Source: Tipula vernalis
Taxonomy: Eukaryota; Arthropoda; Insecta; Diptera; Tipulidae
Length of the DNA: 64,000 bases
Direction: 5' to 3'
NCBI GenBank assembly: GCA_958295665.1
Contig: OY282560.1
Location: 195,295,011 to 195,359,010, forward strand
In this document: one piece after another, positions 1 through 13,711 of the stretch
Layout of the letters: each line of letters opens with the position of its first letter
Numbering within the stretch: position 1 is the stretch's first letter
Translations under genes and position numbers: made by a program
The notes under the pieces: model-generated
Database searches by the model: none
Told to the model about the DNA's origin: nothing
What the model saw: only the letters and a program-made list of their open reading frames with translations

Positions 1-2358
1 GAAAATAAAGTTCTTGGTATGATGTGGGACTCAATAACAGATATATTCAGCTATCAGTTTCATCCCAATGATTTGTCGGTGCATACCAAGAGAAGTCTGC
101 TTTCAGAATCCAGCAAAGTCTTCGATCCGTTAGGATTGCTCACCCCAATAACTATAAAAATCAAGATTTTATTTCAAAAACTTTGGCTTTCACCAATGAA
201 GTGGGATGATGAACTGCAAGACGAGGTTAAATCAGAATGGCTAAAAATCAGAAATAGCTTCAATAATATAAATTCAATTAAGATCCCGAGGTGGCTGAAA
301 ACCAACAGTGAGTGCACATTACAAGGGTTTAGTGATGCAAGTGAGGCAGCTTATGGCGCGTGTATCTATGCGGTAACAGATGAGGAAGGCATTGCAGTAT
401 CAAGATTGGTTGTAGCCAAGGCAAGGGTTGCTCCCATTAAACAAGTAAGCTTACCACGATTGGAGCTACAAGCAGCATTGTTACTGGCCAAACTAATGTC
501 ATGGGTCCAGCGCACGCTAACGATCAATGTAAAGAAAGTTGAATTATGGACAGATAGCAAAATAGTTCTAGACTGGTTATCATCACATCCTCGACGCTGG
601 AAAACTTTCATTGCTAATCGGACATCAGAAATTTTGGACACATATAAATTCAAACGAGAATGTTGGAACCACGTTAGATCCGAGCATAACCCAGCAGATT
701 GCGCATCGAGGGGGATTTTCTTGGAACAACTGGAAAATCATCATTTGTGGTGGTCCGGTCCACATTGGTTAACGTCAGGAGAAATTTATCAGACGAAAAA
801 AGAATCAACTCTAAAAATCCCACCTCAAGAAGAAGAAGACATAATAAGTTTAACCTGTGCTGCAGTCCCGGATGTTCTCAAATCATTAATCGAAAGGCAT
901 TCCAGTTTCTATAGAGCATGCCAAGCATTAGCCAACGCAATTAAATATATCGAAAAATTAAAGGCAAGGATTCATCCAGAACTGAGTAACCAACACAACC
1001 CAAAGATTCTACCAAGAGACATTCGAGCGGCTGAAGTAATTTTGTATAAATATATCCAAAGAATCGAATTTGCTGACGAGTATGAAGCATTGAAGAAAAA
1101 TCAATTAGTCCCAAGTAAAAGTAGATTACGTAATCTGCATCCTTTTATTCATCAAGATGGGCTCATGAGAGTTGGTGGTCGAATCGAGAAGTCACTCTCA
1201 AGCTTCACAGTAAAGCATCCAATCATTTTGCCAAAATCGCAATTATCCAAATCTTTAGTATCAGATTATCATCGTTCATTCAGTCACGCAGGGATTATGT
1301 TATGTTTGGCAATGGTTAGGCGAAAATTTTGGATTATCAACTGTAAGGATGTAGTACGTGCTGTAATCAGGAAATGTATAAACTGTATAAGAATGTATCC
1401 AAAATGTGAGCAACAATTGATGGGTACACTACCAACCTCCAGAGTCCAATATGAGTACGCCTTTGCGAATGTGGGAATAGATTACTGCGGTCCATTCAAA
1501 ATACACTTATTAAGAAAACGAGGTTCATCACCACACAAAGCATATGTTTGCCTCTTCGTATGCATGGCTACTAAGGCCGTTCATATCGAAGTCGTCATCG
1601 ATCTAACCACAGAAAGTTTCCTGGGCGCTCTACATAGATTTATCGGTCGTCGTGGTTTATGTAAATCAATTTATAGTGATAACGGAACGAATTTCATCGG
1701 CGCCAAAAATCACTTAAACGAAGCCTATCAATTTTTGAAAACCAATAATAATCATATCCATGAATTTCTTTTAAGGAATCAAATAAGTTGGCATCTAATT
1801 CCAGCAGGAGCACCACACATGGGAGGTCTGTGGGAAGCCTCAGTCAAACTACTCAAAACAAATTTATTTAAGGTAGCTGGTAGCAATATTCTCACTCTAG
1901 AAGAATTTACGACGCTGATGGTACGAATTGAAGCCGCCATCAATTCACGTCCGCTATGCAAGGACCAACAAGAAGAAATCGATGTAATAACACCAGCCCA
2001 CTTAGTCATTGGACGCTCACTAGTAGATGTTCCAGAACCAATTTTTGTCAACAAAGCATCTCGATGGCACGTAGTGCAACAAATTTATCAACATTTTTGG
2101 AAAAAGTGGCATACCAACTACATCACGGCTCTTCAAAATCGCTGCAAATGGCGAGAATCCAAGGAAAATGTTAAAGTCGATGACGTTGTAATTCTAGCTG
2201 ACGATAAATCGCCATCGCTACATTGGCCGCTGGCACGAATTCTTGAAGTACATCCGGGTTCGGACGGATTAATTCGTGTAGTCACACTTAAGCTAGCTGG
2301 TGGAAGTATAGTCAAACGACCAACAAATAAATTATGCATTCTACCAGTCAGAAACTGA
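1..2358 (+). CDS. BEL/Pao retrotransposon pol, C-terminal 785 codons (RNase H-like region, integrase)
   Basis: Polyprotein part of a BEL/Pao LTR retrotransposon; the frame is already open at base 1, so the reverse transcriptase part lies outside the window. Numbering from the Met at base 19: the peptidase A17/RNase H-like region has GFSDASEAAYG (near residue 105) and ELWTDSK (near 175). An integrase HHCC zinc domain lies at about 415-460 (YHRSFSHAG, then CINC). The DDE integrase core has D488 (GIDYCGP), D554 (YSDNGTNF) and E606 (GGLWEASVK), a 51-residue second spacing usual for BEL. A DUF5641-like tail ends ...KLCILPVRN. No stop or frameshift occurs in 2.3 kb, so this is a young copy. The purine-rich tract and the LTR start follow the stop within 35 bases, as in other BEL elements. 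Family call is firm; whether the whole element is intact cannot be seen. Confidence 0.93.
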   Translation, partial: ENKVLGMMWDSITDIFSYQFHPNDLSVHTKRSLLSESSKVFDPLGLLTPITIKIKILFQKLWLSPMKWDDELQDEVKSEWLKIRNSFNNINSIKIPRWLKTNSECTLQGFSDASEAAYGACIYAVTDEEGIAVSRLVVAKARVAPIKQVSLPRLELQAALLLAKLMSWVQRTLTINVKKVELWTDSKIVLDWLSSHPRRWKTFIANRTSEILDTYKFKRECWNHVRSEHNPADCASRGIFLEQLENHHLWWSGPHWLTSGEIYQTKKESTLKIPPQEEEDIISLTCAAVPDVLKSLIERHSSFYRACQALANAIKYIEKLKARIHPELSNQHNPKILPRDIRAAEVILYKYIQRIEFADEYEALKKNQLVPSKSRLRNLHPFIHQDGLMRVGGRIEKSLSSFTVKHPIILPKSQLSKSLVSDYHRSFSHAGIMLCLAMVRRKFWIINCKDVVRAVIRKCINCIRMYPKCEQQLMGTLPTSRVQYEYAFANVGIDYCGPFKIHLLRKRGSSPHKAYVCLFVCMATKAVHIEVVIDLTTESFLGALHRFIGRRGLCKSIYSDNGTNFIGAKNHLNEAYQFLKTNNNHIHEFLLRNQISWHLIPAGAPHMGGLWEASVKLLKTNLFKVAGSNILTLEEFTTLMVRIEAAINSRPLCKDQQEEIDVITPAHLVIGRSLVDVPEPIFVNKASRWHVVQQIYQHFWKKWHTNYITALQNRCKWRESKENVKVDDVVILADDKSPSLHWPLARILEVHPGSDGLIRVVTLKLAGGSIVKRPTNKLCILPVRN

Positions 2359-2377
2359 AGTGAATTGAGATCATTCA

Positions 2378-2946
2378 GGGCGGGCGGAATGTTGTCGCAG
2401 CATAAATATGGGTAATAAAAACAAACGCTAGATATTAGTTATTATTATTATTAATAATTAAGAAATTATTTTAATTATTCAATTACGCCAGCTTATTATT
2501 ATTAAACATAAAATTTCGTATTGCATTAGTCTGGTGCGCCCTGTAGTTGTAATTTAACTTAAAGAAAAAGAAAGAAAACAAAAATGTATTAACAATTTGA
2601 TCAATGTAATATTAAGCAAAAAAGATACTTATCTTATTGTAACCAAAGATGACCGGTTCTAAAACTAAAGGAATAATTTAGTATAAATCAATAATTAATT
2701 AAAAATCTAAATAAAATGTAATAATTCTCTTACCAAAATTGTTATGTCAAATAATATGTCAACATTAAAATTCACTTTAACGTTCAGGGCAGTATCTGGC
2801 AGAATATTTAAAAACTACTAATTATTTAGCAAATTTGACTAGTATTGTATTCTTGTATGCATGTACTTTAAATTATAGAAAATTGCTATATTCCTAAAGA
2901 TTTTGAGAAGATCAGTTTTTGAGTAGCCGCTGTCAAATATAGAACA
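2378..2946 (+). repeat. Polypurine tract and probable 3' LTR of the BEL/Pao element
   Basis: A purine-rich tract (AGGGCGGGCGGAA, about 2377-2389) is followed at 2390 by TGTTGTCGCAGC, the typical start of a BEL-family LTR. A poly(A)-signal-like AATAAA lies near 2709. The end at 2946 (...GAACA) is a guess from the TG...CA convention; the 5' LTR is outside the window, so the true end cannot be set. Confidence 0.5.
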
Positions 2947-3159
2947 AATTATTAAAACAAGGTATATAAAGTAAAATTAAAATTAGTATTCTTTTAAGAT
3001 TAATTAAAAATTATAAGATAAAATAAAGGATAAAATAAAATTGATGTTTCAAGATCCGAAGAGATTTTAATTGCATCCGAAGAAAGAAAATTAAGCAACA
3101 GAAGAATTTGAAGACATCAGTTGATCAAAAATATTTGAGATATCGCAACTACATCAATT

Positions 3160-4405
3160 TTATCCGAAGTTTACAGTGGTGTTTATACCGAAAGCGGGGA
3201 AAAGCTCACATGCCTATCCTAAGGGACCTAAGACCAATAACTCTATCATCCTTTCTTTTGAAAATCTTGGAAAGGCTGCTGGTTATATACATTAGAGATA
3301 AATAGGTGCCAGGAAGTGGGCATCGTCTCAGCATGCGTACACAAAGGGTATATATGTGGACACTGCTCTGCACACCTTGGTGTGTACGATGATTGGGGAT
3401 TGTCATTTTTGGAGGTGGACGTTCCTCTGAGAAGGTTAATCAATTATATGCTGGGAAGCAGGATTGTTAGCTCGAAGTTAGAAGACTCCTACATCAAGAG
3501 GCGAGTAACTAGGGGAACCCCGCAGGGGAGGGTTCTGTCCACTTTTCTCCGAAACATAATGGTAAACGGGTTACTACTAGAATTGGAGAGAGAGGGTATT
3601 GAAGTTATCGCTTACGCAGACGACGTAGCTTTAGCCGTTACCGGGAAATTCCTGGGCACGATTGTAGACGTAATGCAGAATGCGCTTACCATCGTTACGA
3701 AATGGGCTGGCAAATGTGGACTTGGTATTAACCCGTCCAAGACAAAGCTGGTACTCTTCACTAAGAAATACAAAATCCCGGTAGTTGTCCCTTCCACCTT
3801 AAATGATATCTGGGCATTTTCTTGGACAGTAAGCTTTGTTGTAGGCCCAATATGTTGGAGAGAAAAAACAAAGCTACTATAGCTTTGTACTTCTGTAGGA
3901 ACGCCATTAATCATAGATGGGGTCTGAAGCCGAAGCTGGTACACTGGCTCTACACCGCTGTAGTGAGACCTGTACTCATGTAAGGGGTGGGTGTTTGGTG
4001 ACGAGCTCTGGACAAGGTAACTTATAAAAGTAGGATTGAGAGGGTGCAAAGAACGGCCTGTATGCTTGTTAGCGGGGCCTTGAGGTCGACACCGACAAGT
4101 GCCTTAGAGGTTATGTTGCTCCATCCTCCGGTCGACATTTTTGGCAAACAGATGGCGGCAAATACGGCTGTGCGACTTGCAGCCGTCTCTAAATGGAGGT
4201 GTCTTAGTACAGGACATTTTTCTATCGTAAGATCGTTGAAGGATGAGCTGGCGAATCTTGACTAGATCTCTACCTCTTTCCCTTTAAGGAAATCCTGGTT
4301 GCAATAGGGGTAAAAGGGATATATTCTGTGGTATCACAATGGACCGTCACCGGTCTAAGTGTGCCTAAGCAGCCACTCCAACTCAACTTAACTTAACCTA
4401 ACCTA
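3160..4405 (+). mobile_element. LOA-type LINE, decayed reverse transcriptase with CTAACC-rich 3' end
   Basis: Non-LTR retrotransposon remnant. Three frames together give RT motifs: FIPKAGK and LRPITLSSFLLK (about 3190-3265), HAYTKG-like sequence degraded near 3340, RGTPQGRVLS (3508-3540; the usual PQGG is PQGR), and the catalytic AYADDVA (about 3611-3632). The thumb/linker region (near 4044-4265) has RVQRTACMLVSGALRSTP and GKQMAANTAVRLAAVSKW, a signature of LOA/R1-related LINEs of flies. Palm motif A (FxDxxxAFD) is missing: sequence jumps from VYDDWGLSF to LRRLINYML, an internal deletion. The 3' end carries a GGTCTAAGTGTG...CAGCCACTC block and stops in AACTTAACTTAACCTAACC. Inactive through frameshifts, deletion and stops. 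Confidence 0.82.
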
Positions 4406-4513
4406 TCTGGATTTCTTGAAAATGAAAACACAATAAATTCAAGAAAATAACAAATTATTCTCAGTTGCAAAAAAAACTTAAGGTTATTGACTTGACCAAA
4501 CATAGCTTTTGAT

Positions 4514-5370
4514 TTGTTTCTTGAGAAACTGGATAGTTTAGTTGACAACTGCTCCAGTATAAAACGAATGACTTCTACGGACTTTAAGCTAGAGCCTTGG
4601 ATGTGTAGCGGTTTCCTTATTAAAATACACGAAAGGAATAAGAAACTTAAATTTGTTCGCGTTATTTGTGATTCGTCTTTTATGAGGATTTTATACTATG
4701 CATTGGTTGATTCTCACTTGCAATATGGAATATCTTGTTGGGTAGTATTTATTTTGCTGCACTCGACAAACTAATTAAAGCTCAAAATCATTTTTTAAGA
4801 GTGATGTATTTCAAAAATAGAACAGAACCATCATATCCTTTATTTTTAAATAATATCATAATTCCCTTAAGGCATCTTTATATTTTTAAAGTTTTTCGTA
4901 TTTTTTATAACCGTAGTTGTAATCGATGTTTAAATCATGTAGTAACGTATACGCCACTAAAGAACGTGAAGAAGAAGTATGAAGTTGAATCCATATTTAA
5001 AGTGATAAAATAAATATTTCGAAATATTTTTTTTTTTTTTTATTTATTATGATATTTATCGGTTTATCCTCAATTTTAGTTGTTATTCTTCCACCTCTTG
5101 AACATTTTATTGAATATGTTAATTCTTTGTTATTTATTTACATTTAGTAATTTTTTTGTATTAATAATGATTTTCGTTTCTACTTTTTAAATTTGTTGCA
5201 CCCCAACAACTAGTAAATATGTTAATTTTATTTAGGATTTGTTTTAAGTTTGTCCCGTGGCTTCAGCACCTTGCATACAATATGGAGTCCACTATTACAA
5301 TTTTTATTATATTGTCAAATTTTTAAGCTGTAATAATGATCTTGTATTTTCAATTAATAAAAAATTGGTT
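4514..5370 (+). mobile_element. CR1/L2/Kiri-group LINE with most of the RT deleted
   Basis: Two overlapping frames (4514-4774 and 4735-5013) carry the two ends of a LINE polymerase protein. FKLEPWMCSGFLIKIHERNKK is the linker before the RT (compare KIKPWI in the minus-strand LINE near 59.46 kb). It is followed almost directly by RILYYALVDSHLQYGISCWG-like sequence and LDKLIKAQNHFLRVM, which belong after the RT. About 300 residues including the catalytic YADD are therefore missing. A 3' UTR-like stretch with a poly(T) run (5026-5041) and AATAAAAAATTGG near 5355 follows. Dead copy of the same general family as the LINE at 57650-59590. Confidence 0.72.
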
Positions 5371-5396
5371 AAAAAAAAACACCAATCGTAACCGCT

Positions 5397-6010
5397 TGCA
5401 CACCTGTCGAACAAGTTGGGCGCTTACATTCATATCATCATAAAATAACCAGTAACAGCGGCACAACCAACAACATCACTACCATCGCCACCAGCAGCGC
5501 CATCGACACCATCAGCGCCATCGAAACCAATACAGACGACAACACCAGACAAAACAACGGCATCATCATCATTGCTATCACCACGATCACCATCGGCAGC
5601 CAACACAACAAAAAAAGGGCCACCATCCTATCACCGACAGCTACATCACCACTATCATCACTAAACGGTACCAACGTCATCGCCATCATCATTCAACGGT
5701 GCACTTGATCTTAACCCATATCTTCGCCGTCAACATCATCATGGTCACCATCAACGAACAGCATAAACTGCAACAACAGTAGCAATAAAACTTCATATTT
5801 TTGTATGTATAATATTGTAAATTCTTCACCACCAAATTTTCTTTTTGAATATTTTCTTTTCCGGTTCGAACAATGGTCGTACAGCAAAACGACCCACCGA
5901 GCGATCGCCACCTCTGCTCAGCTAATCTAAACACAGACAAACCGAAACCAACCATGTTTGGTTTGCGAGGGGAAATCACTTGCGGTGGAGTCCTGTAGCG
6001 GCTCACTCAT
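5397..6010. other. GC-richer non-coding stretch with imperfect CAT/CAC/CAG triplet runs
   Basis: Base composition rises above the surroundings. About 5430-5720 is a cryptically simple run of CATCAC, CATCGCC and CAACAAC triplets on the plus strand, giving His/Gln/Arg-rich translations in one frame and hydrophobic low-complexity ones on the other strand. No start context, splice frame or conserved domain is visible. It may be an old exon or UTR of a host gene or part of an unrecognised element. Confidence 0.4.
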
Positions 6011-6584
6011 GCATACTCCGCCACAATGAATCAACCAATAATCAGTGCAACGTCTCCACGCCGCTCAACGTTGTACGATTTGGGAACACACGCATGTAAC
6101 CATAAAACTACTGTCTCTTCCATATGAAGAGACAACACGAACACAAAAACAAAATAAAATTTATTTCGTTCTGTGTCGTCTCGGATTTTGAGGCAGCCAC
6201 ACGCGCGCTCACCATTGGAAACGTTCTCAACATAAAATGGTTGTGATCAACACAAAATTAATGTAACAAATTAAAATTAAATTTATTAAATAAAATAAAT
6301 TAAATGAAATGTAAATTCAATTGTGTGTGCGTCTATAAAATTAATTAAATCCAACAGACTACTCAGAACTGTGTTAAACAAAATTAAAAGTAGTGCTAAA
6401 ATTCTCCTTGCGGAAAATGACACGATACTAATAAAATTTGTGAAAAATTCAACAATTACTTTGTTACCTGTGTTGAAAAATTATCCCGCAAAACCCCATT
6501 CATATATCTGTAAATTTAACCCCTTCGAGTATAACTAATCCGTATCATCTTTACCCGACAAATAATGTAGATTTCGAATATATT
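6011..6584. other. Gene-free stretch with an imperfect inverted repeat
   Basis: Near 6128-6182, GAGACAACACGAAC pairs imperfectly with GTTCTGTGTCGTCTC across an A/T-rich loop. No coding frame of note is seen apart from a short open frame (6323-6538) without recognisable similarity. It could be 5' sequence of the following LINE. Confidence 0.35.
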
Positions 6585-7107
6585 TTTTATACATTAAAAA
6601 AAAATAAAAAATCAGCAGTTGGATACGAAAACATTTCTACAAAATTCGGCAATTTCATAATAAATCCTCTTAGCCTCATTCTTTCAAAATTATTAAATGA
6701 TTGTTTTACGAGAGGAGAATTCCCAGAGTGTCTCAAAATTGCCAAAGTCACACCTGTATCTATAAGCGGCAATAAATTATCAGAGGCAAACTATCGCCCA
6801 ATTTCCATTTTGACAGTGTTTTCCAAAATCTTCGAAAAGGCAGTTGAAACTCGTTTCGAGAATTATCTGTCGTTTAGTAATATTAATAATAAGAATCAGT
6901 TTGGTTTCTGTACACCTGTTAGCTCTAAAGCTATTTGAAAACTATCTTACCAACAGAAAACAATTTGTTAAGATTGCAAATGGAAAAAGGGATGAGCAAT
7001 TTATTAAGTATGGTGTACCACAAGAATCTATTCTTGGTCTCAATTTATTCAATGTTTTTTGTAATTATATCTTCGACTTGGATTTATCAGGTGATTTGAT
7101 CATGTAA
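6585..7107 (+). mobile_element. LINE reverse transcriptase fragment (CR1/L2-like), truncated
   Basis: The first frame (about 6591-6938) reads through the start of the RT palm: KKSAVGYENI, LNDCFTRGEFPECLKIAKVTP and ANYRPISILTVFSKIFEK, then NKNQFGF. After a gap that removes the FxDxxKAFD motif, a second frame (about 6917-7107) gives FENYLTNRKQFVKI and KYGVPQESILGLNLF, the usual GVPQGSILGPLLF in degraded form. It ends abruptly at the Tc1-like copy, so the YADD half is lost. Motif order fixes the strand as plus. Confidence 0.8.
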
Positions 7108-8200
7108 TTTTGGGTCTTTTCAGATCATGTATATCTTCCACTTTAACTTAAACCTCCGCAAGCTTAAATCGAAACCCTACCCTGATCAAGACACACAATT
7201 ATATTCCAGATTTTTCATATAATTTCGTGGTAGTGACTCTTCTTATGTATGGGAGCACACTTCTTATGTATGGGAGCAGGTGGTTTGGTGTCTATTGGAC
7301 GGGGGGGGGGACCAAAGTTGAGTAGATTATTCTACCAGCTCCGTAACCTTCAAGTAGGGTGCGCATCACGTGAGCTGTTCTGGTCTTTTCATTAGGCAGC
7401 TGCGTGATGGGTACAATTGTGTAAGGGGTAACCTGTTCACAATTCGCAAGTGTACTTGCTGCCTTCTCGTGGCAACCACTGGTAACTAAGGCCATTTGGC
7501 ACATTTTTGGCCATTTGGCACAGGCTAAAGTACGGCGCTAAAGGAGAAAACCTTGACAAAAAACCCTAATTTAAGGTGGAACAGCATACGCCGAAAGATG
7601 AATGGCTGATAGGTTAATCAGTCCAAAATATGCGGACTCTGGATACCAGGCACCCTCCAGTTTTATTTAGCCTTCCTGTATTAAAGCTGGGTGACCTACA
7701 GGCGATTTGCAATTCCTAGCATCTCGTAAGAGTAAAATCAAACGGAATACGGGGCAGGAGTAGGAATATACGGGAGTGGGACAACACTCTCGAAGTCCTT
7801 GGGCTCAAATGCTACCGTTTTTCTAGCGGAACTACATGCTGTAGTAAACATCTAGGAGGGAGAGCAATAAGCCCAGATAGTATGTATCACTTACCGGGAG
7901 GCAGGATTGTCAGGTTCATTAAGAACCTGAATATTGACTGGACGGATAATTAAGCAGGGTCCAGCACAATAGATCTTTTAGGTCGCAGTGCGAAGTGACT
8001 GATTACCCGCATGGCCCTACAATAATAATAATAATATGTATGGGAGCAATATTGTGCTGAAGAGCAAATTGAGGACCGACCAGTTTATTATCAACCAGGA
8101 ATGTTACTTCATGAAATAAACCGAAATTGAACTATGACCTTGAATAGTTGTAGTTTATAGGGCATACAGACAAACGTAATGTGATATGCCGTCAGGAAAT
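7108..8200 (-). mobile_element. Tc1-like transposon fragment, minus strand, split by a LINE insertion
   Basis: The reverse complements of 7108-7257 and 8049-8150 match, in order, the plus-strand Tc1-like copy at 8270-8510; the intervening 7279-8034 is foreign. The shared region covers the transposase around the catalytic DNAPxH box and the segment before the WPAQGIDLN motif seen in the plus copy. Stops and substitutions abound. With the plus copy it forms a head-to-head pair. Confidence 0.72.
7279..8034 (+). mobile_element. 5'-truncated I/LOA-type LINE tail with RNase H remnant, inserted in the Tc1 copy
   Basis: The insert is flanked by the 14-bp direct repeat TATGTATGGGAGCA (7265-7278 and 8035-8048); a third copy of that repeat sits at 7244-7257. 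Near 7755-7850 a broken plus-strand frame gives GVGIYG, SLGSNATVF and AELHAV, the RNase H domain found downstream of the RT in I- and LOA-clade LINEs. The 3' end is AATAATAATAATAA, a (TAA)n tail like that of I elements. No intact frame remains. Confidence 0.75.
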
Positions 8201-8205
8201 GAAAC

Positions 8206-8963
8206 GTGAACGGCATCAACTGTTTTATTTCAAAATTAGTGCATATTGGTCTTAATTTTTCAAGAAGAATGTTCTATTTCAATTTATTTGATGAAGTAGC
8301 ATTCCTGGTTGATGATAAACTAGTCTGTCCTCAATTTGCTCTTCAATACCATAATGCTCCCATACATAAAAAAAGTCATTGTCACGAAATTATACAAAAA
8401 TCTTGAATATAATTATTTGTCTTGGCCAGCACAGGGAATCGATTTAAACTTGCAGAGGTTTAAGTTAAAGTGGAATATAGTCATGATCCAAAAAGACTAA
8501 AAATTTGTAGCAGGGTGCTAAGAAAACCGAGAGGGATAAGATTCTAGGTGATGTTAACAATAAATTTTTGAACCACTTGCTAGATGTTATAGAGGCTAAA
8601 CAAAAACTGACCATCTGCATACAAAACATGAGTGACTACGAGTATATCATTATTTAATTAGCAAAAAATAATCTTAAATTTATTTGATTTACTATTTTAT
8701 TTTGATTTTTTCCATATTGCACAAATAATATTGAGAACAGATTTGTGGGTACAAATAATTGTGGCAAAAACTAAATTAACTGTAATTTCTCCTAGAACTA
8801 AAATTTAAAAAAAATGTTAATAGAAATGTAAAGCAGGGTAATTAAATTTATTGAATTAATAATGTTTTCAAAAAGTTTATTATTTATTTAATTTTTAAAG
8901 TTGTTTGCGCTAGGTTGTACTAAAAATTTAGTAAGTGTACAAATAATTTTGATTAGGACTGTA
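8206..8963 (+). mobile_element. Tc1-like transposon fragment, plus strand
   Basis: The frame at 8206-8406 ends QYHNAPIHKKSHCHEI, a degraded DNAPCH box of Tc1 transposases. It is followed in the next frame by LSWPAQGIDLN (about 8419-8451), the WPAQSPDLNPIE motif. The C-terminal part is recognisable to about 8620. The probable terminal inverted repeat is at 8936-8961 (reverse complement CAGTCCTAATCAAAATTATT), followed by the TA (8962-8963) expected for this superfamily. The 5' third of the element is missing at the junction with the minus copy. Confidence 0.68.
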
Positions 8964-11934
<2,971 letters not shown>

Positions 11935-12060
11935 CAGAGGGTGGAACGTAAATGTGTCTTGGCTGAAAATTAGTTCAGTAAATAACCATTTTTGTATTTT
12001 AGTACTAGATGTTGCATGTAATCAAAATGCTGCCGCTCTCAATTTAAATTAAATTACAAT
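11935..12060 (+). repeat. Dispersed repeat, copy 1 (partner at 20910-21060)
   Basis: The segment shares AATGTGTCT, an AAAATTA block, ACCA-TTTTT and TAGTAGATGTTGCATGTA-like sequence, in the same order and orientation, with 20910-21060. Both copies continue with an AATGTTG/AATGCTG block and CAATTTAAA. Unidentified family; about 120-150 bp of detectable similarity. Confidence 0.6.
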
Positions 12061-12239
12061 AAAAAATAATAATATTTTTATTCAATAATTATCGACAGTG
12101 TTTATATTGATAAAATCAAATGTCTGTCGAAGACAGATTTTTTGATTTTTAATTCGATTTTTTTTATTAATTTATTTTAACCAACTCAATACGCACTAAA
12201 ACTTTTTGGTAAAACGAATTTAACAGTCACGGGTATAAG

Positions 12240-12360
12240 AAATTACACGAAGCATGCTGTGGTACGATGGTGTCACGGTGCGATAGTATAATGCTATAAT
12301 GGATTTATAGTATGAGCTAGAGTGCGGTATGATATAAAGTATAGTATGTGGTAATGTTAA
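12240..12360 (+). repeat. Short degenerate GGTATGAT/GGTACGATGG array
   Basis: Runs of TGGTACGATGGTG, GGTGCGATAG and GCGGTATGAT resemble the longer ATGGTATGATGGTA arrays inside the composite elements near 32.2 and 41.0 kb. Probably a related minisatellite relic. Confidence 0.4.
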
Positions 12361-12483
12361 TTTATATTCATGTTCAATATGCTATCAAAATGTAAGCAAA
12401 ATAGCAGGTAAAGCTTCTTTATTTTACAACTTTGTTTTAAAATCTAATTATTTGAATTATTTAATTTGCAAAACTTTATTTAA

Positions 12484-13060
12484 TATTAGCATCTGATGGT
12501 GCCTTTAATCTGCCAAATGTCATCTGGAAATTCGACCACAAAGTGAATGGCATACCTACTTCCACTTTTATTCACCAATGAAGCAGATATACTTAAAGTT
12601 GCAGAGACACCAACGCCATTTGTCATTAATAACATTCATCACAAATCGATGGATATTATATTTGATACTGTAGATCTTATACGAAATCAAGAATGGTAAT
12701 AATCAACAAATCACATACAATTCGGCGATTACTTTAAGTTAAAATACACTTCTTATCTAGCTTGTGTTGAAGACAAAATTAAAACTAATCCTAAATAATT
12801 TTGGAAATAATTTATAACTGGCAAATATGTCATACAATAACATTATCGCCAAGGAAATAGCTGATATGTTCGCTTCATTTTTTAATTTGTGTATTGACTG
12901 GTAGACAATAACGTGAATGCAGCACAAACATTGAATAACAACAACAACATGTCGATCTTTACTTTTATATAATATTACTGATGAAATTATTATAACTGCA
13001 CTGACAGACTTTAGCGACGGTTGTCGTCGACCAGATCATCATCCAATTTAAGAAACATTC
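12484..13060 (+). mobile_element. Decayed LINE: endonuclease end and linker to RT
   Basis: Plus-strand frames with stops give ASDGAFNLPNVIW (endonuclease DFNxPxxxW motif; the leading G-D is eroded), then LACVEDKIKTNPK and FWK (the NPKxFW linker motif of CR1/Jockey-type LINEs), IAKEIADMFASFFN and a GPDHHP motif (normally GPDGIP) where the RT begins. Too short to have missed a whole domain by deletion alone; it looks like a truncated and eroded copy. Flanks were not resolved. Confidence 0.62.
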
Positions 13061-13711
13061 AAATACTTACATATGTGTATCCATTGCGGGGTCCCTTCGA
13101 TAATCTTTAAATATATAGAAGACATTACATGCTTTTTGTTTGTTTTTTCAGTTTGTTGAGGTCAGATCTTAAGATACACATGACCGACGAGATATAGCAG
13201 CCCAAAGTTCCAAACACCACTCAATGGTGGTTCTGGAGGGTTAAATGACTTATTTTAATTGACAATTTAATGCTTAAAATTATTATGATATTTATAAAAT
13301 GTAATGTTATAAAAGAACTTAATGTTATAGAAATAATATTAAACAAAAATTATATAATTCAAAATATTTAATTTTAAAGAAAAAATTAATTAGAAAATTG
13401 ATTAATATGACAAAAATTGTAAAAATCATGAAATTTAATTTAATATGTAAAGTCGTCAGAAGTTGCAAAATATCAATTGAAACAATAGCTAATTTCGAAA
13501 TTAGCAATAAACTTTATTCAAGCCTTATAGATATGTATATTGCTTTTTTTTCTTGATTTTTTCAATATCTATCCACATAGCATAAATGCTAACAAAAGAA
13601 TGATTCGAAAAGCATGGAGTCCTCCTTTCTTCTCTTCCTATGCGTACGTGTGAATTCGCCGCCATTTAGTAGTTTACAGCTCGGCCAATCTGACTCAGTG
13701 ATCGACCCCGA
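13061..13711. other. Gene-free stretch between LINE and Gypsy remnants
   Basis: AT-rich with no supported gene. The part nearest 13600-13711 (CCTCCTTTCTTCTCTTCC, then GAATTCGCCGCCATTTAGTAG) is GC-richer and may be LTR or 3' UTR of the minus-strand Gypsy element that ends here; no direct repeat was found to prove it. Confidence 0.4.

Noticed and set aside
5438..6006. Hydrophobic Met/Val/Leu-rich minus-strand frames that look like membrane proteins
   Set aside because: They are the antisense reading of a CAT/CAC-rich simple tract; hydrophobicity follows from the repeat (ATG/GTG codons).
7292..7504. 70-codon minus-strand frame with several Cys
   Set aside because: It is the antisense of a degraded plus-strand LINE segment; Cys spacing fits no zinc-binding pattern.
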